This document shows, one piece after another, positions 1 through 6,524 of a DNA stretch of 59,345 bases. The DNA is from an uncultured Flavobacteriaceae bacterium (lineage in GTDB: Bacteria > Bacteroidota > Bacteroidia > Flavobacteriales > Flavobacteriaceae): contig CAJQNZ010000013.1 in NCBI GenBank assembly GCA_905479835.1, positions 1 to 59,345 on the forward strand, in the 5' to 3' direction. The position numbers and the translations under genes are program-made. The notes beneath the pieces are model-generated. The model was not told the origin of the DNA and did no database searches. It saw only the letters and a program-made list of their open reading frames with translations. The stretch's first letter is position 1. Each line of letters begins with the position of its first letter.

Positions 1-133
1 AATGTTAAGATATGGTTTGTTTTAATGAACTATATCGATCGATAAGCGAAGTTAGTCTTTTAAAAATTTAATGTCAAGTCAATTTCAACAAACTTTAGTT
101 CCACTTTTCAACAAAAAAAAGTAGATTTACACA

Positions 134-775
134 ATGAATTATTCTGATTTCAAGTCAACTATTCCATTTATTGAAAAAGCAACTTTAGGAGGACTGCCCT
201 CACAATTTCGATTGGCGCCAGAGATGCGTCTTAATTATTCTGAGGATAAAATAAAAGCCAATAATCCCAAGCGTGCTGCAGTACTAGCCCTTTTCTATCC
301 CGATTCTGAAAATAAAACTCGGTTTTTACTCATGTTGAGAGCAAGTTATAATGGAACACATTCTGCACAGATCAGTTTTCCTGGTGGTAAAACTGAAAAA
401 ACAGATCCCGATTTTAACCATACTGCCAAGCGTGAAACTTATGAAGAAGTTGGTGTAGATATGGCAGATATTCAGATTATTAAAGAATTGACAGAAGCAT
501 ATATTCCTCCAAGTAATTTTCTAGTAACACCATTCATAGGAATGCTAGAATTCGTTCCTTCTTTTATTCCAAATGAGGAGGTAGAAGAAATCATTGAAGT
601 AAAACTTTCAGACTTACTAGATGATACAAATGTTATTATAAAAAACATGCAAACCTCCTATATGGATAGTATTGATATCCCTTGTTTTAAATTTGAAAAA
701 CATATTGTATGGGGAGCAACGGCTATGATACTGAGTGAAATCAAAGATTTGATTAAATCGATAAATAATTTTTAA
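134..775 (+). CDS. Nudix hydrolase, CoA pyrophosphatase (NudL/UPF0035) type
   Basis: Predicted cytosolic hydrolase of nucleoside diphosphates linked to another moiety. The CoA-pyrophosphatase subgroup, which cleaves CoA to phosphopantetheine and 3',5'-ADP, is the best fit. A THSAQISFPGG stretch (residues 75-85) matches the UPF0035 signature that precedes the Nudix box. The box follows with RETYEEVG at residues 100-107, which supplies the metal-binding glutamates. At 213 aa it has the usual family length. It is monocistronic, followed by a structured intergenic region and then a separate promoter. Family assignment is firm; the exact substrate is inferred. Confidence 0.88.
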   Translation: MNYSDFKSTIPFIEKATLGGLPSQFRLAPEMRLNYSEDKIKANNPKRAAVLALFYPDSENKTRFLLMLRASYNGTHSAQISFPGGKTEKTDPDFNHTAKRETYEEVGVDMADIQIIKELTEAYIPPSNFLVTPFIGMLEFVPSFIPNEEVEEIIEVKLSDLLDDTNVIIKNMQTSYMDSIDIPCFKFEKHIVWGATAMILSEIKDLIKSINNF

Positions 776-804
776 TATCCGTTCGAGTAAAATTTTGAAT
801 AAAA

Positions 805-898
805 TTTTTGTGTCGAGAATTTTAGTAATAAAACAATCTTCTTAATATAGTTTTTAATCGCTATACTCACAAAAAAGGATCGAATCGACACGTTTTTT
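805..898 (+). terminator. structured intergenic sequence ending in a T-run, possible terminator
   Basis: GTGTCGA (810-816) is matched by TCGACAC (885-891) about 70 bases later, with a short inner pairing ATAG/CTAT. The outer stem is followed by a run of seven T. It could be a long multi-stem terminator for the Nudix gene or a small structured RNA; the long loop makes either call uncertain. Confidence 0.3.
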
Positions 899-901
899 TA
901 G

Positions 902-931
902 TTGGATAACTAAGTTAATTTTGTAAATTTG
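902..931 (+). promoter_or_regulatory. Bacteroidota promoter for the PlsC-like gene
   Basis: TTG at 902-904 and TAAATTTG at 924-931 are separated by 19 bp, matching the -33/-7 consensus. The start codon lies 25 bp downstream of the -7 box. Confidence 0.7.
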
Positions 932-955
932 CTATTACCCTAATCAGTAAATAAT

Positions 956-1762
956 ATGTCAATATTTAAGAGAAATCCTTTTGGACACATTCTATTTCTT
1001 AAAAAATGGTTGATACGAATCCTTGGTATCATTTCTCATGGTCGCTATAGAAGATTCAACAACTTAAAAATAGACGGCTCAGAAATTATTCGAGATTTAC
1101 CTGATACTAATGTTTTATTTGTAGCCAATCATCAGACGTATTTCGCAGATGTTGCTGCGATGTTTCATGTGTTCAATTCGTCTTTAAAAGGACGTGTAGA
1201 TAACCTCAAGAATATAGGGTATATCTGGAATCCTAAATTGAATGTGTATTTTATTGCAGCTTCTGAAACAATGAAATCAGGGCTCATCCCAAAGATTTTT
1301 GCCTATGCAGGATCCATCTCTGTAGAAAGAACATGGCGTAGTGAAGGGAAAGATGTGAATCGTCAAGTAAAAATGTCGGATATTTCTAGTATAGGAACTG
1401 CCCTTGAAGATGGATGGGTCATCACGTTTCCCCAGGGAACGACAACACCTTTTAAACCTATCCGAAGAGGAACTGCTCATATTATTAAAACATACAAGCC
1501 TATAGTTATTCCTATTGTTATTGATGGTTTTAGAAGATCATTTGACAAGAAAGGATTAAATATTAAAAAAAGAGGCGTTTTACAATCTATGGTGATTAAA
1601 AAACCTCTTGAAATAGATTATGAAAATGATACAGTTCAAGATATCGTTTCAAAAATAGAATTTTCAATTGAACAGCATCCTTCTTTTTTAAAAGTAACTC
1701 CTGAAGATGAATATCAAAAATCTGAAGAAATACTCAACAAAAAACGTAAATTTTGGAGTTAA
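956..1762 (+). CDS. 1-acyl-sn-glycerol-3-phosphate acyltransferase-like (PlsC superfamily)
   Basis: Predicted membrane-associated acyltransferase that would transfer an acyl chain to a glycerolipid or related acceptor. The PlsC fold is indicated by NHQTYFAD at residues 58-65 and FPQGTTTPF at 158-166, with a hydrophobic segment near residues 12-27. Both motifs differ from the textbook form. The catalytic His59 and Asp65 are separated by five residues rather than four, and the usual FPEGT glutamate is Gln160. I recall this variant in other Flavobacteriaceae, so it is probably a lineage subfamily rather than a decayed gene. The substrate is unknown. It has its own promoter and is followed by oxyR. 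Confidence 0.8.
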   Translation: MSIFKRNPFGHILFLKKWLIRILGIISHGRYRRFNNLKIDGSEIIRDLPDTNVLFVANHQTYFADVAAMFHVFNSSLKGRVDNLKNIGYIWNPKLNVYFIAASETMKSGLIPKIFAYAGSISVERTWRSEGKDVNRQVKMSDISSIGTALEDGWVITFPQGTTTPFKPIRRGTAHIIKTYKPIVIPIVIDGFRRSFDKKGLNIKKRGVLQSMVIKKPLEIDYENDTVQDIVSKIEFSIEQHPSFLKVTPEDEYQKSEEILNKKRKFWS

Positions 1763-1877
1763 TTTTTTCTATCAAAAAAATACACTATACTTTTTTTACC
1801 TGTTTTTTTAAATTAAAATCAATTTAGTATAAGTTTAATTGATAATTTTAATACTTTTATCAAAATTATTTATACTT

Positions 1878-2822
1878 ATGACCATCACTCAATTAAAATA
1901 TGTACTTGCCGTCGCTGAATATCAGAATTTCACGATTGCTTCCGAGCATTGTTTCGTGACACAGCCTACATTAAGCATGCAGATTCAAAAACTTGAAGAT
2001 CAACTAGATGCGAAAATTTTTAATAGAAGTAAAAAACCTATTCAACTTACTGAAATAGGAAAAAAAATTGTAGAACAAGCCAAAATTATTGTGGATGAAA
2101 GCAATCGAATTACTGACATCGTTGACCAACAAAAAGGATATATCGGAGGAGAATTTAAATTGGGAATCATCCCTACAGTAATGCCTACTTTATTGCCTAT
2201 GTTCTTAAAAACATTTATTAATAAATATCCAAAAGTGAATCTTATAATTGAAGAATTAACAACTGAAGATATTATTAAAAAACTGAATGATGGTCATATT
2301 GATGCTGCGATTGCAGCGACTCCATTGGAAAATGAATCTATAAAAGAACGAGTGATTTATTACGAACCCTTTGTAGGATTTGTTCCAGAAAATCATAGAA
2401 TGTATTCCAATAAAACATTGAATCCAGAAGAACTAGAATTGGATGATATTTTACTTCTAGAAGATGGTCATTGCTTCAAAGAAAGTGTTATCAATTTATG
2501 TAGGGCATTTAAAAACGATACAACTTCACAATTTCATCTTGAAAGTGGTAGTTTCAATACATTGATTAAATTATCAAAAGAAGGCCTAGGAATGACACTA
2601 CTGCCCTATTTACAGACGCTAGATCTAAATGAAAAAGACAGAAAACACTTGCGTGAATTTAATTTACCAGCACCAGCGAGAGAAGTAAGTCTTATTTACC
2701 ATAAATCACAATTAAAAATTCAATTGGTTGAAGCCCTTAAAAATGTTATTGATAGTGTTGTAAGAGGAGAAATTGCTTTTAATGACGTGAAAATTTTAAG
2801 TCCACTTCAAGCAAAAAAATAA
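1878..2822 (+). CDS. oxyR: OxyR-type LysR family transcriptional regulator
   Basis: Hydrogen peroxide-sensing transcription regulator. An N-terminal winged HTH (residues 1-60, with TQPTLSMQIQKLE as recognition region) is followed by a LysR substrate-binding domain. The key evidence is Cys199 and Cys208 inside GHCFKESVINLC, with the same numbering and spacing as the redox-active disulfide pair of E. coli OxyR. A TTG at 1839 would add 13 residues, but the ATG at 1878 places the HTH at the usual distance from the N-terminus. No catalase or dps gene is adjacent; a peroxiredoxin lies about 2.2 kb downstream on the other strand. Confidence 0.92.
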   Translation: MTITQLKYVLAVAEYQNFTIASEHCFVTQPTLSMQIQKLEDQLDAKIFNRSKKPIQLTEIGKKIVEQAKIIVDESNRITDIVDQQKGYIGGEFKLGIIPTVMPTLLPMFLKTFINKYPKVNLIIEELTTEDIIKKLNDGHIDAAIAATPLENESIKERVIYYEPFVGFVPENHRMYSNKTLNPEELELDDILLLEDGHCFKESVINLCRAFKNDTTSQFHLESGSFNTLIKLSKEGLGMTLLPYLQTLDLNEKDRKHLREFNLPAPAREVSLIYHKSQLKIQLVEALKNVIDSVVRGEIAFNDVKILSPLQAKK

Positions 2823-2830
2823 TACCATAT

Positions 2831-2881
2831 TGAGCACAATGTATATTGTCAATTATTAAGAAACAATTTTTATTGTGCTCA
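2831..2881. terminator. nested inverted repeat between convergent genes
   Basis: TGAGCACAAT (2831-2840) pairs perfectly with ATTGTGCTCA (2872-2881). Inside it ATTGT (2845-2849) pairs with ACAAT (2863-2867), with symmetric 4-base internal loops. It lies between the oxyR stop and the convergent 64-aa gene and may be a bidirectional terminator, although there is no clear T-run on either side. Confidence 0.45.
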
Positions 2882-2892
2882 GTATGCTATTT

Positions 2893-3087
2893 CTATCTGA
2901 TTAATACTAAACAGACATCTAATTCTGGTTTTTCATAAGTAAACTCTCGAAGCCAGATTTTTAATTCATCAACTTCATAAGGTAATAACCTTTTCAATGC
3001 TTTTTCTAATTCTTTGCAAAATAATTGTGAGTCAAAACTCACTTTTTTGAGAACGGTCTTAGTGTAATCGAAAATTGCTCTAGCCAT
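2893..3087 (-). CDS. hypothetical protein, 64 aa
   Basis: Unrecognised small protein. It is predicted cytosolic, has no signal peptide, and is rich in Leu and Glu/Lys with a helical look. It starts MARAIFDY and ends in a hydrophobic LVLIR. The start ATG is the only one in frame, and the reading frame fills the space between the oxyR terminator-like element and the 88-aa gene. It lies 68 bp downstream of that gene on the same strand, so the two may be cotranscribed. No function is proposed. Confidence 0.6.
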   Translation of the reverse strand: MARAIFDYTKTVLKKVSFDSQLFCKELEKALKRLLPYEVDELKIWLREFTYEKPELDVCLVLIR

Positions 3088-3155
3088 ATTGTAATAAAAA
3101 TTAGATGATTTTAATATAGTAAAAACGAATGAAATCGAATAATAGTATATAAAAC

Positions 3156-3422
3156 TTATAATTTATTAACTTTACCTAGTAATGCTGAAGCAACAGTTTG
3201 CAATTCTGATTGAACAGACTTGTAATGTGCTTTTTTATTCTCAACATTTTTATCATTTACTTTAGAAATTAATGCATCAAAACTTGAAATTGCCTCGTCG
3301 ACAATTGCTTGAGATTTCTTAGTGTCTGCTGAAGGGTTTACAAGTTCCCAAGTATAACATTCTTCAATAACATCTCCTAGTACGTAATTAATATCTTTCT
3401 TTAAATTTTTAACGCTTGCCAT
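3156..3422 (-). CDS. conserved hypothetical protein, 88 aa
   Basis: Small, mostly helical protein starting MASVKNLKKDINYVLGDVIEE. It has one Cys near residue 22, no membrane segment and no motif I recognise; the composition suggests a soluble helical bundle. It looks like a conserved Flavobacteriaceae family, but I cannot name it. It lies 44 bp downstream of the HAD hydrolase on the same strand, consistent with a three-gene minus-strand run of HAD hydrolase, this gene and the 64-aa gene. Confidence 0.7.
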   Translation of the reverse strand: MASVKNLKKDINYVLGDVIEECYTWELVNPSADTKKSQAIVDEAISSFDALISKVNDKNVENKKAHYKSVQSELQTVASALLGKVNKL

Positions 3423-3466
3423 AATATTTAATATTTATTTTCTTGCAAATCTACGGATTATTAATG

Positions 3467-4156
3467 TTATAATAATGCTAAAACTTCTGTTAATGAATCT
3501 AAGGTTTCAAAAGATTCTTCTGATGAGTGTACTTCAACTTTTTCATGTTCCCATGTAGTATGAAAAGGTACATGAATAACCTGTGCTCCTATTTTAATAA
3601 GTGGTAAAATATCTGACTTTAAAGAGTTTCCTATCATTAAAAATTCTGAAGGCTCAATTTCTAGAAAATCAATCAATCTCTTATAATTACTTACTTTTTT
3701 ATCACTCAACACTTCAATGTGATCAAAATATTTTATCAATCCAGACTTTTTCAATTTCCTTTCTTGATCCAGTAAGTCCCCTTTGGTTGCAACAATTAAT
3801 TTATACTCAACACTTAAATACTTCAACACTTCTTCCACACCATCAAGTAATTCAATAGGTTTTTCTAGCATTTCTTTCCCTAAATTTATAATCTTAGAAA
3901 TCGTTTCATTAGAAATTTTATGATTGGATAGTTCAATAGCAGATTCAATCATAGACAACATGAATCCTTTAATACCATAACCATACAATTCCAAATTGTC
4001 TATTTCCATTTTAAACAGTTCTTGGTTGATTTTATTTTCTGTTTCAAATGATGAAAGTAGTCGTGCAAATTCATGTTCAACCTCTCGAAAATAAGGTTCA
4101 TTGACCCAAAGTGTATCGTCAGCATCAAATGCGATGACTTTGATATTTTTATACAT
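3467..4156 (-). CDS. HAD family hydrolase (YjjG-like phosphatase)
   Basis: Cytosolic phosphatase of the haloacid dehalogenase superfamily. Motif I is FDADDTLW (residues 10-17; the first Asp is the nucleophile and the second the acid/base). Motif II is VATKGD near residue 120. Motif III includes Lys151-152 (SDKKVSNY), and motif IV is MIGNSLKSD near residue 173. The helical cap between motifs I and II and the 229-aa length fit the YjjG/pyrimidine 5'-nucleotidase-like subgroup. Substrate not determinable. First gene of the 4156-2893 run. Confidence 0.85.
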   Translation of the reverse strand: MYKNIKVIAFDADDTLWVNEPYFREVEHEFARLLSSFETENKINQELFKMEIDNLELYGYGIKGFMLSMIESAIELSNHKISNETISKIINLGKEMLEKPIELLDGVEEVLKYLSVEYKLIVATKGDLLDQERKLKKSGLIKYFDHIEVLSDKKVSNYKRLIDFLEIEPSEFLMIGNSLKSDILPLIKIGAQVIHVPFHTTWEHEKVEVHSSEESFETLDSLTEVLALL

Positions 4157-4202
4157 AAATTATAAATTTAGTGTTAAAAATATAAATATTTACTTGGAAA
4201 GA

Positions 4203-4233
4203 TTTGTATGAGAAAAAAATATTTCTAAATTTG
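4203..4233 (+). promoter_or_regulatory. promoter of the 46-codon small ORF
   Basis: TTTG at 4203-4206, 19 bp, then TAAATTTG at 4226-4233: a perfect -7 box with ideal spacing. Transcription would begin near 4237, about 15 bases before the ATG at 4252. Confidence 0.7.
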
Positions 4234-4251
4234 ATTCATAATTGACATAAA

Positions 4252-4392
4252 ATGCAACACTTTATTACAAACAGTATTTCTTCAGCCATTTCGATTCTTC
4301 GCAATGTCTGCAACTATATGTCTATGCATAAGGTACAAAAACAGTATCTCTATATAAAGAAAAGTTCAAGTCAATATAAACATCGACCATAA
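4252..4392 (+). CDS. small ORF, 46 aa, unknown
   Basis: ATG-to-stop frame beginning MQHFITNSISSAISILRN and ending QYKHRP. It is basic, with one Cys, and not convincingly hydrophobic. It is supported mainly by context: a near-perfect promoter 19 bp upstream and a strong intrinsic terminator 25 bp after the stop, which together define a transcript of about 215 nt. It could be a peptide gene, a leader peptide for the downstream genes, or a non-coding RNA in which this frame is accidental. Confidence 0.4.
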   Translation: MQHFITNSISSAISILRNVCNYMSMHKVQKQYLYIKKSSSQYKHRP

Positions 4393-4416
4393 ACCAACAA
4401 AATTATAAATTAATTT

Positions 4417-4454
4417 AAAAGGTGCTTTTCTTTAACAGAAAAGCACCTTTTTTT
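4417..4454 (+). terminator. strong intrinsic terminator
   Basis: GGTGCTTTTCT (4421-4431), a 5-base loop, AGAAAAGCACC (4437-4447), then T7. The A-run before the stem makes it bidirectional. It lies between two small ORFs and about 34 bp before the next start codon, an attenuator-like position. Confidence 0.85.
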
Positions 4455-4487
4455 ATATCAATTATTTAATAATTAAAATCAATCATT

Positions 4488-4607
4488 ATGAAAACAATAC
4501 ATGCTATTATTCAATCAATCTATTCTATGAAACATCGCGCGAATCCTCTTTTAAAAAAGTATGCAAACACAAATTATGAGCAAATTTACATATACATAAC
4601 ACCATAA
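4488..4607 (+). CDS. small ORF, 39 aa, unknown
   Basis: ATG-to-stop frame starting MKTIHAIIQSIYSMKHRAN and ending YIYITP. Its stop is 4 bp before the next ATG, so translation of the two frames could be coupled. It shows faint resemblance to the 46-aa frame upstream (an I-x-x-SI-x-S segment near the start and a Y-x-YI segment near the end), which may be chance. No promoter is evident between the terminator and this ORF. Confidence 0.3.
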   Translation: MKTIHAIIQSIYSMKHRANPLLKKYANTNYEQIYIYITP

Positions 4608-4611
4608 AGCC

Positions 4612-4980
4612 ATGAAAAACATTCAATCATCTACTACAACTACAATCACGAAATTTACAGTTGCTATCAACCAAGTAAATAATAAAAGAGCACTCTTACC
4701 GCACGTTTTATATAAAAAAATGGAAGGCTATACACTCAAGTCAGTAATTCCATTTCAAAAATTTATAGTTTCAAAACCGGCACTTCAAAGGATTAACATC
4801 TTAAAAAACGCTTTTCTAAATGATGAATTAATCATAAAAAGCGTTGTTAAAAAACTTAATACCAACGAATTATTGATTGCAGTAGAAGTAACTAAAAATA
4901 TACAGGACTCTAGTGAAGTCATCTGTAATGCTGTATTCGGAATTGAACTGAAAGGAAAACAATTTGAAAAAGCATCGTGA
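4612..4980 (+). CDS. hypothetical protein, 122 aa, possibly hotdog-fold
   Basis: Soluble protein with a Thr-rich N-terminus (residues 6-15) and no signal peptide. The second half (roughly DELIIKSVVKKLN followed by LLIAVEVTKNI and VICNAVFGIELK) has the alternating strand pattern seen at the end of hotdog-fold thioesterases and dehydratases. No catalytic motif can be identified, so that similarity is only suggestive. It lies 4 bp after a 39-codon ORF and ends 38 bp before the convergent peroxiredoxin gene. Confidence 0.55.
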   Translation: MKNIQSSTTTTITKFTVAINQVNNKRALLPHVLYKKMEGYTLKSVIPFQKFIVSKPALQRINILKNAFLNDELIIKSVVKKLNTNELLIAVEVTKNIQDSSEVICNAVFGIELKGKQFEKAS

Positions 4981-5018
4981 AATAGTTGTCAGGTTTTAAT
5001 TTTAAAGTCTGACAATCT

Positions 5019-5480
5019 CTATTTTTTTGACAATACCTTTAATGATTCTTCAATGTGTTTTTCAGCACCAAATTGACTGTTAAAACTCAACTGAATGATC
5101 CCATTAATATCAATCACAAAAGTCATTCTTCCAGGAAGCAACCCAAATAACTTACTTGGAATACCAAACTGCCTTCTTACTTCTCCTTTAAAATCTGAAA
5201 GAAGAATAAATGGCAAATTGTATTTCTTTATAAAATCTTGGTGTGATTTTTCACTGTCCGAACTTATTCCAACAACTTCAACTCCATGATCTTGAAAATC
5301 TTGGTATTGATCTCTAAAAGAACAAACTTCTTTAATGCATCCAGGAGTAAAGTTTTTTGGATAGAAAAATACAACCAATGGCTTCTTTCCAATATAAGTT
5401 TCCGAAGAAAAATTATTTCCTTTTTGATCCTTTAAAATAAAATGTGGAGCCTTATCTCCTACTTCAATTGTTTTACTCAT
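5019..5480 (-). CDS. bcp: thioredoxin-dependent peroxiredoxin, Bcp/PrxQ type
   Basis: Reduces hydrogen peroxide and organic hydroperoxides using thioredoxin. The active-site segment PKNFTPGCIKEVC carries the peroxidatic Cys48 and the resolving Cys53, the CX4C spacing of PrxQ enzymes. The 153-aa length is typical, and there is no signal peptide, so it is cytosolic. Last gene of the idi-queD-bcp set, 9 bp after queD. It may work alongside OxyR, encoded 2.2 kb away, but shared regulation is inference. Confidence 0.92.
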   Translation of the reverse strand: MSKTIEVGDKAPHFILKDQKGNNFSSETYIGKKPLVVFFYPKNFTPGCIKEVCSFRDQYQDFQDHGVEVVGISSDSEKSHQDFIKKYNLPFILLSDFKGEVRRQFGIPSKLFGLLPGRMTFVIDINGIIQLSFNSQFGAEKHIEESLKVLSKK

Positions 5481-5489
5481 CTCAATTAT

Positions 5490-5903
5490 TTATTCGCCAG
5501 AATACACCACATAATTACGTGGAGTTTCATACAATGTGATTGTTAATTCTAATTCTTGACTGATCTTACCTCTTAATTTATTCCATATGACAACTGAAAT
5601 ATTTTCAGCAGTAGGATTTAAAGATTTAAATTCATCAACTTCAATATTAAGATTTTTATGATCTAATTTTTCTTCGACTTCAATTTTAATCAAGTCCTTT
5701 AAAACCTTCATATCCATTACAAATCCTGTTATAGGATCAACCATTCCTTTAACAGAAACAATCAATTCATAATTATGTCCATGAAAATGAGGATTGGCAC
5801 ATTTACCAAAAATATCATTATTTTTCTTGTCATTCCACTCAGGATTAAACAATCTATGCGCAGCATTAAAATGTGCTTTTCTATGTACAGTAACTAATGC
5901 CAT
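5490..5903 (-). CDS. queD: 6-carboxytetrahydropterin synthase / PTPS family (QueD)
   Basis: Converts 7,8-dihydroneopterin triphosphate to 6-carboxy-5,6,7,8-tetrahydropterin in queuosine precursor synthesis. Zinc ligands are His16 (HFNAAH) and His41 and His43 (HFHGH), with the catalytic Cys35 in FGKCANPH. At 137 aa it has bacterial QueD length. Located between idi and bcp with 9-11 bp gaps. No other queuosine gene is in view, so a pterin role other than queuosine cannot be excluded. Confidence 0.88.
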   Translation of the reverse strand: MALVTVHRKAHFNAAHRLFNPEWNDKKNNDIFGKCANPHFHGHNYELIVSVKGMVDPITGFVMDMKVLKDLIKIEVEEKLDHKNLNIEVDEFKSLNPTAENISVVIWNKLRGKISQELELTITLYETPRNYVVYSGE

Positions 5904-5914
5904 TATCTATTTAT

Positions 5915-6424
5915 TTAAAAATTATAATATTTGTCAAAAATGATTCGAAACCACACAGTATATTTTGATGCATTCAATTTTATATCAACTTTAACATCCT
6001 CAAGACTCATCCATTTATAACTTTCTACTTCGTCAGGATTTATTTTCGGAATACCATTAAATTTTCCTATCATCACATGATCCAATTCATGCTCAGTCAG
6101 ACCATTATCAAAAGGTGCTTTATAAATAAATGAAAACGCCTCTGTAAGTTCTGTCGTAAAACCCATTTCTTCTTGTAATCGACGTTTTCCTGCTTCAATA
6201 TTAGTTTCTCCATCTCTCTGATGACTACAACAAGTATTGGTCCACTCCAATGGTGAATGATACTTTTCTGCTGCTCGTTGTTGCAATAGTAGTTCTCCTT
6301 GATCATTAAAAATAAAAACTGAAAATGCTCTGTGAAGTAAAGCCTTTTCATGAGCCTCCATTTTAGGCATAAGACCTATCTGCTTGTCGTCTTTATCGAC
6401 TAAAATTACTTGTTCTTCTATCAT
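5915..6424 (-). CDS. idi: isopentenyl-diphosphate delta-isomerase, type 1
   Basis: Interconverts isopentenyl and dimethylallyl diphosphate for isoprenoid synthesis (quinones, carotenoids, undecaprenyl carrier). A Nudix-like fold is shown by the REEMGF-type region (RLQEEMGF). The catalytic Cys lies in TNTCCSH (residues 62-68) and the catalytic Glu111 in LTEHELDH. The length of 169 aa is normal. First gene of a three-gene minus-strand operon. TATATTTG on the minus strand (6441-6448) lies about 17 bp upstream, back to back with the prfC promoter. Confidence 0.93.
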   Translation of the reverse strand: MIEEQVILVDKDDKQIGLMPKMEAHEKALLHRAFSVFIFNDQGELLLQQRAAEKYHSPLEWTNTCCSHQRDGETNIEAGKRRLQEEMGFTTELTEAFSFIYKAPFDNGLTEHELDHVMIGKFNGIPKINPDEVESYKWMSLEDVKVDIKLNASKYTVWFRIIFDKYYNF

Positions 6425-6440
6425 TTTATTTTATAAACGA

Positions 6441-6448
6441 CAAATATA
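6441..6448 (-). promoter_or_regulatory. -7 box for idi
   Basis: TATATTTG on the minus strand, a perfect TAnnTTTG. No well-spaced TTG is present upstream; a CAAA (6461-6464 on the plus strand) lies only 12 bp away. Confidence 0.5.
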
Positions 6449-6488
6449 GAAAAAGCATTGCAAATGTTATTATTCTTGATTGATAATG

Positions 6489-6496
6489 TATCTTTG
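6489..6496 (+). promoter_or_regulatory. -7 box for prfC
   Basis: TATCTTTG, a perfect TAnnTTTG, 28 bp before the prfC ATG. The -33 element is weak. Confidence 0.5.
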
Positions 6497-6524
6497 TAAT
6501 CGATTAAAATTTATCTTAAATAAT

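Noticed and set aside
1..133. Upstream end of the window as a partial gene
   Set aside because: No reading frame with recognisable features and no clear promoter; I see nothing supportable there.
1277..1480. Minus-strand frame inside the PlsC-like gene
   Set aside because: Shadow of the coding strand with no motif and no promoter.
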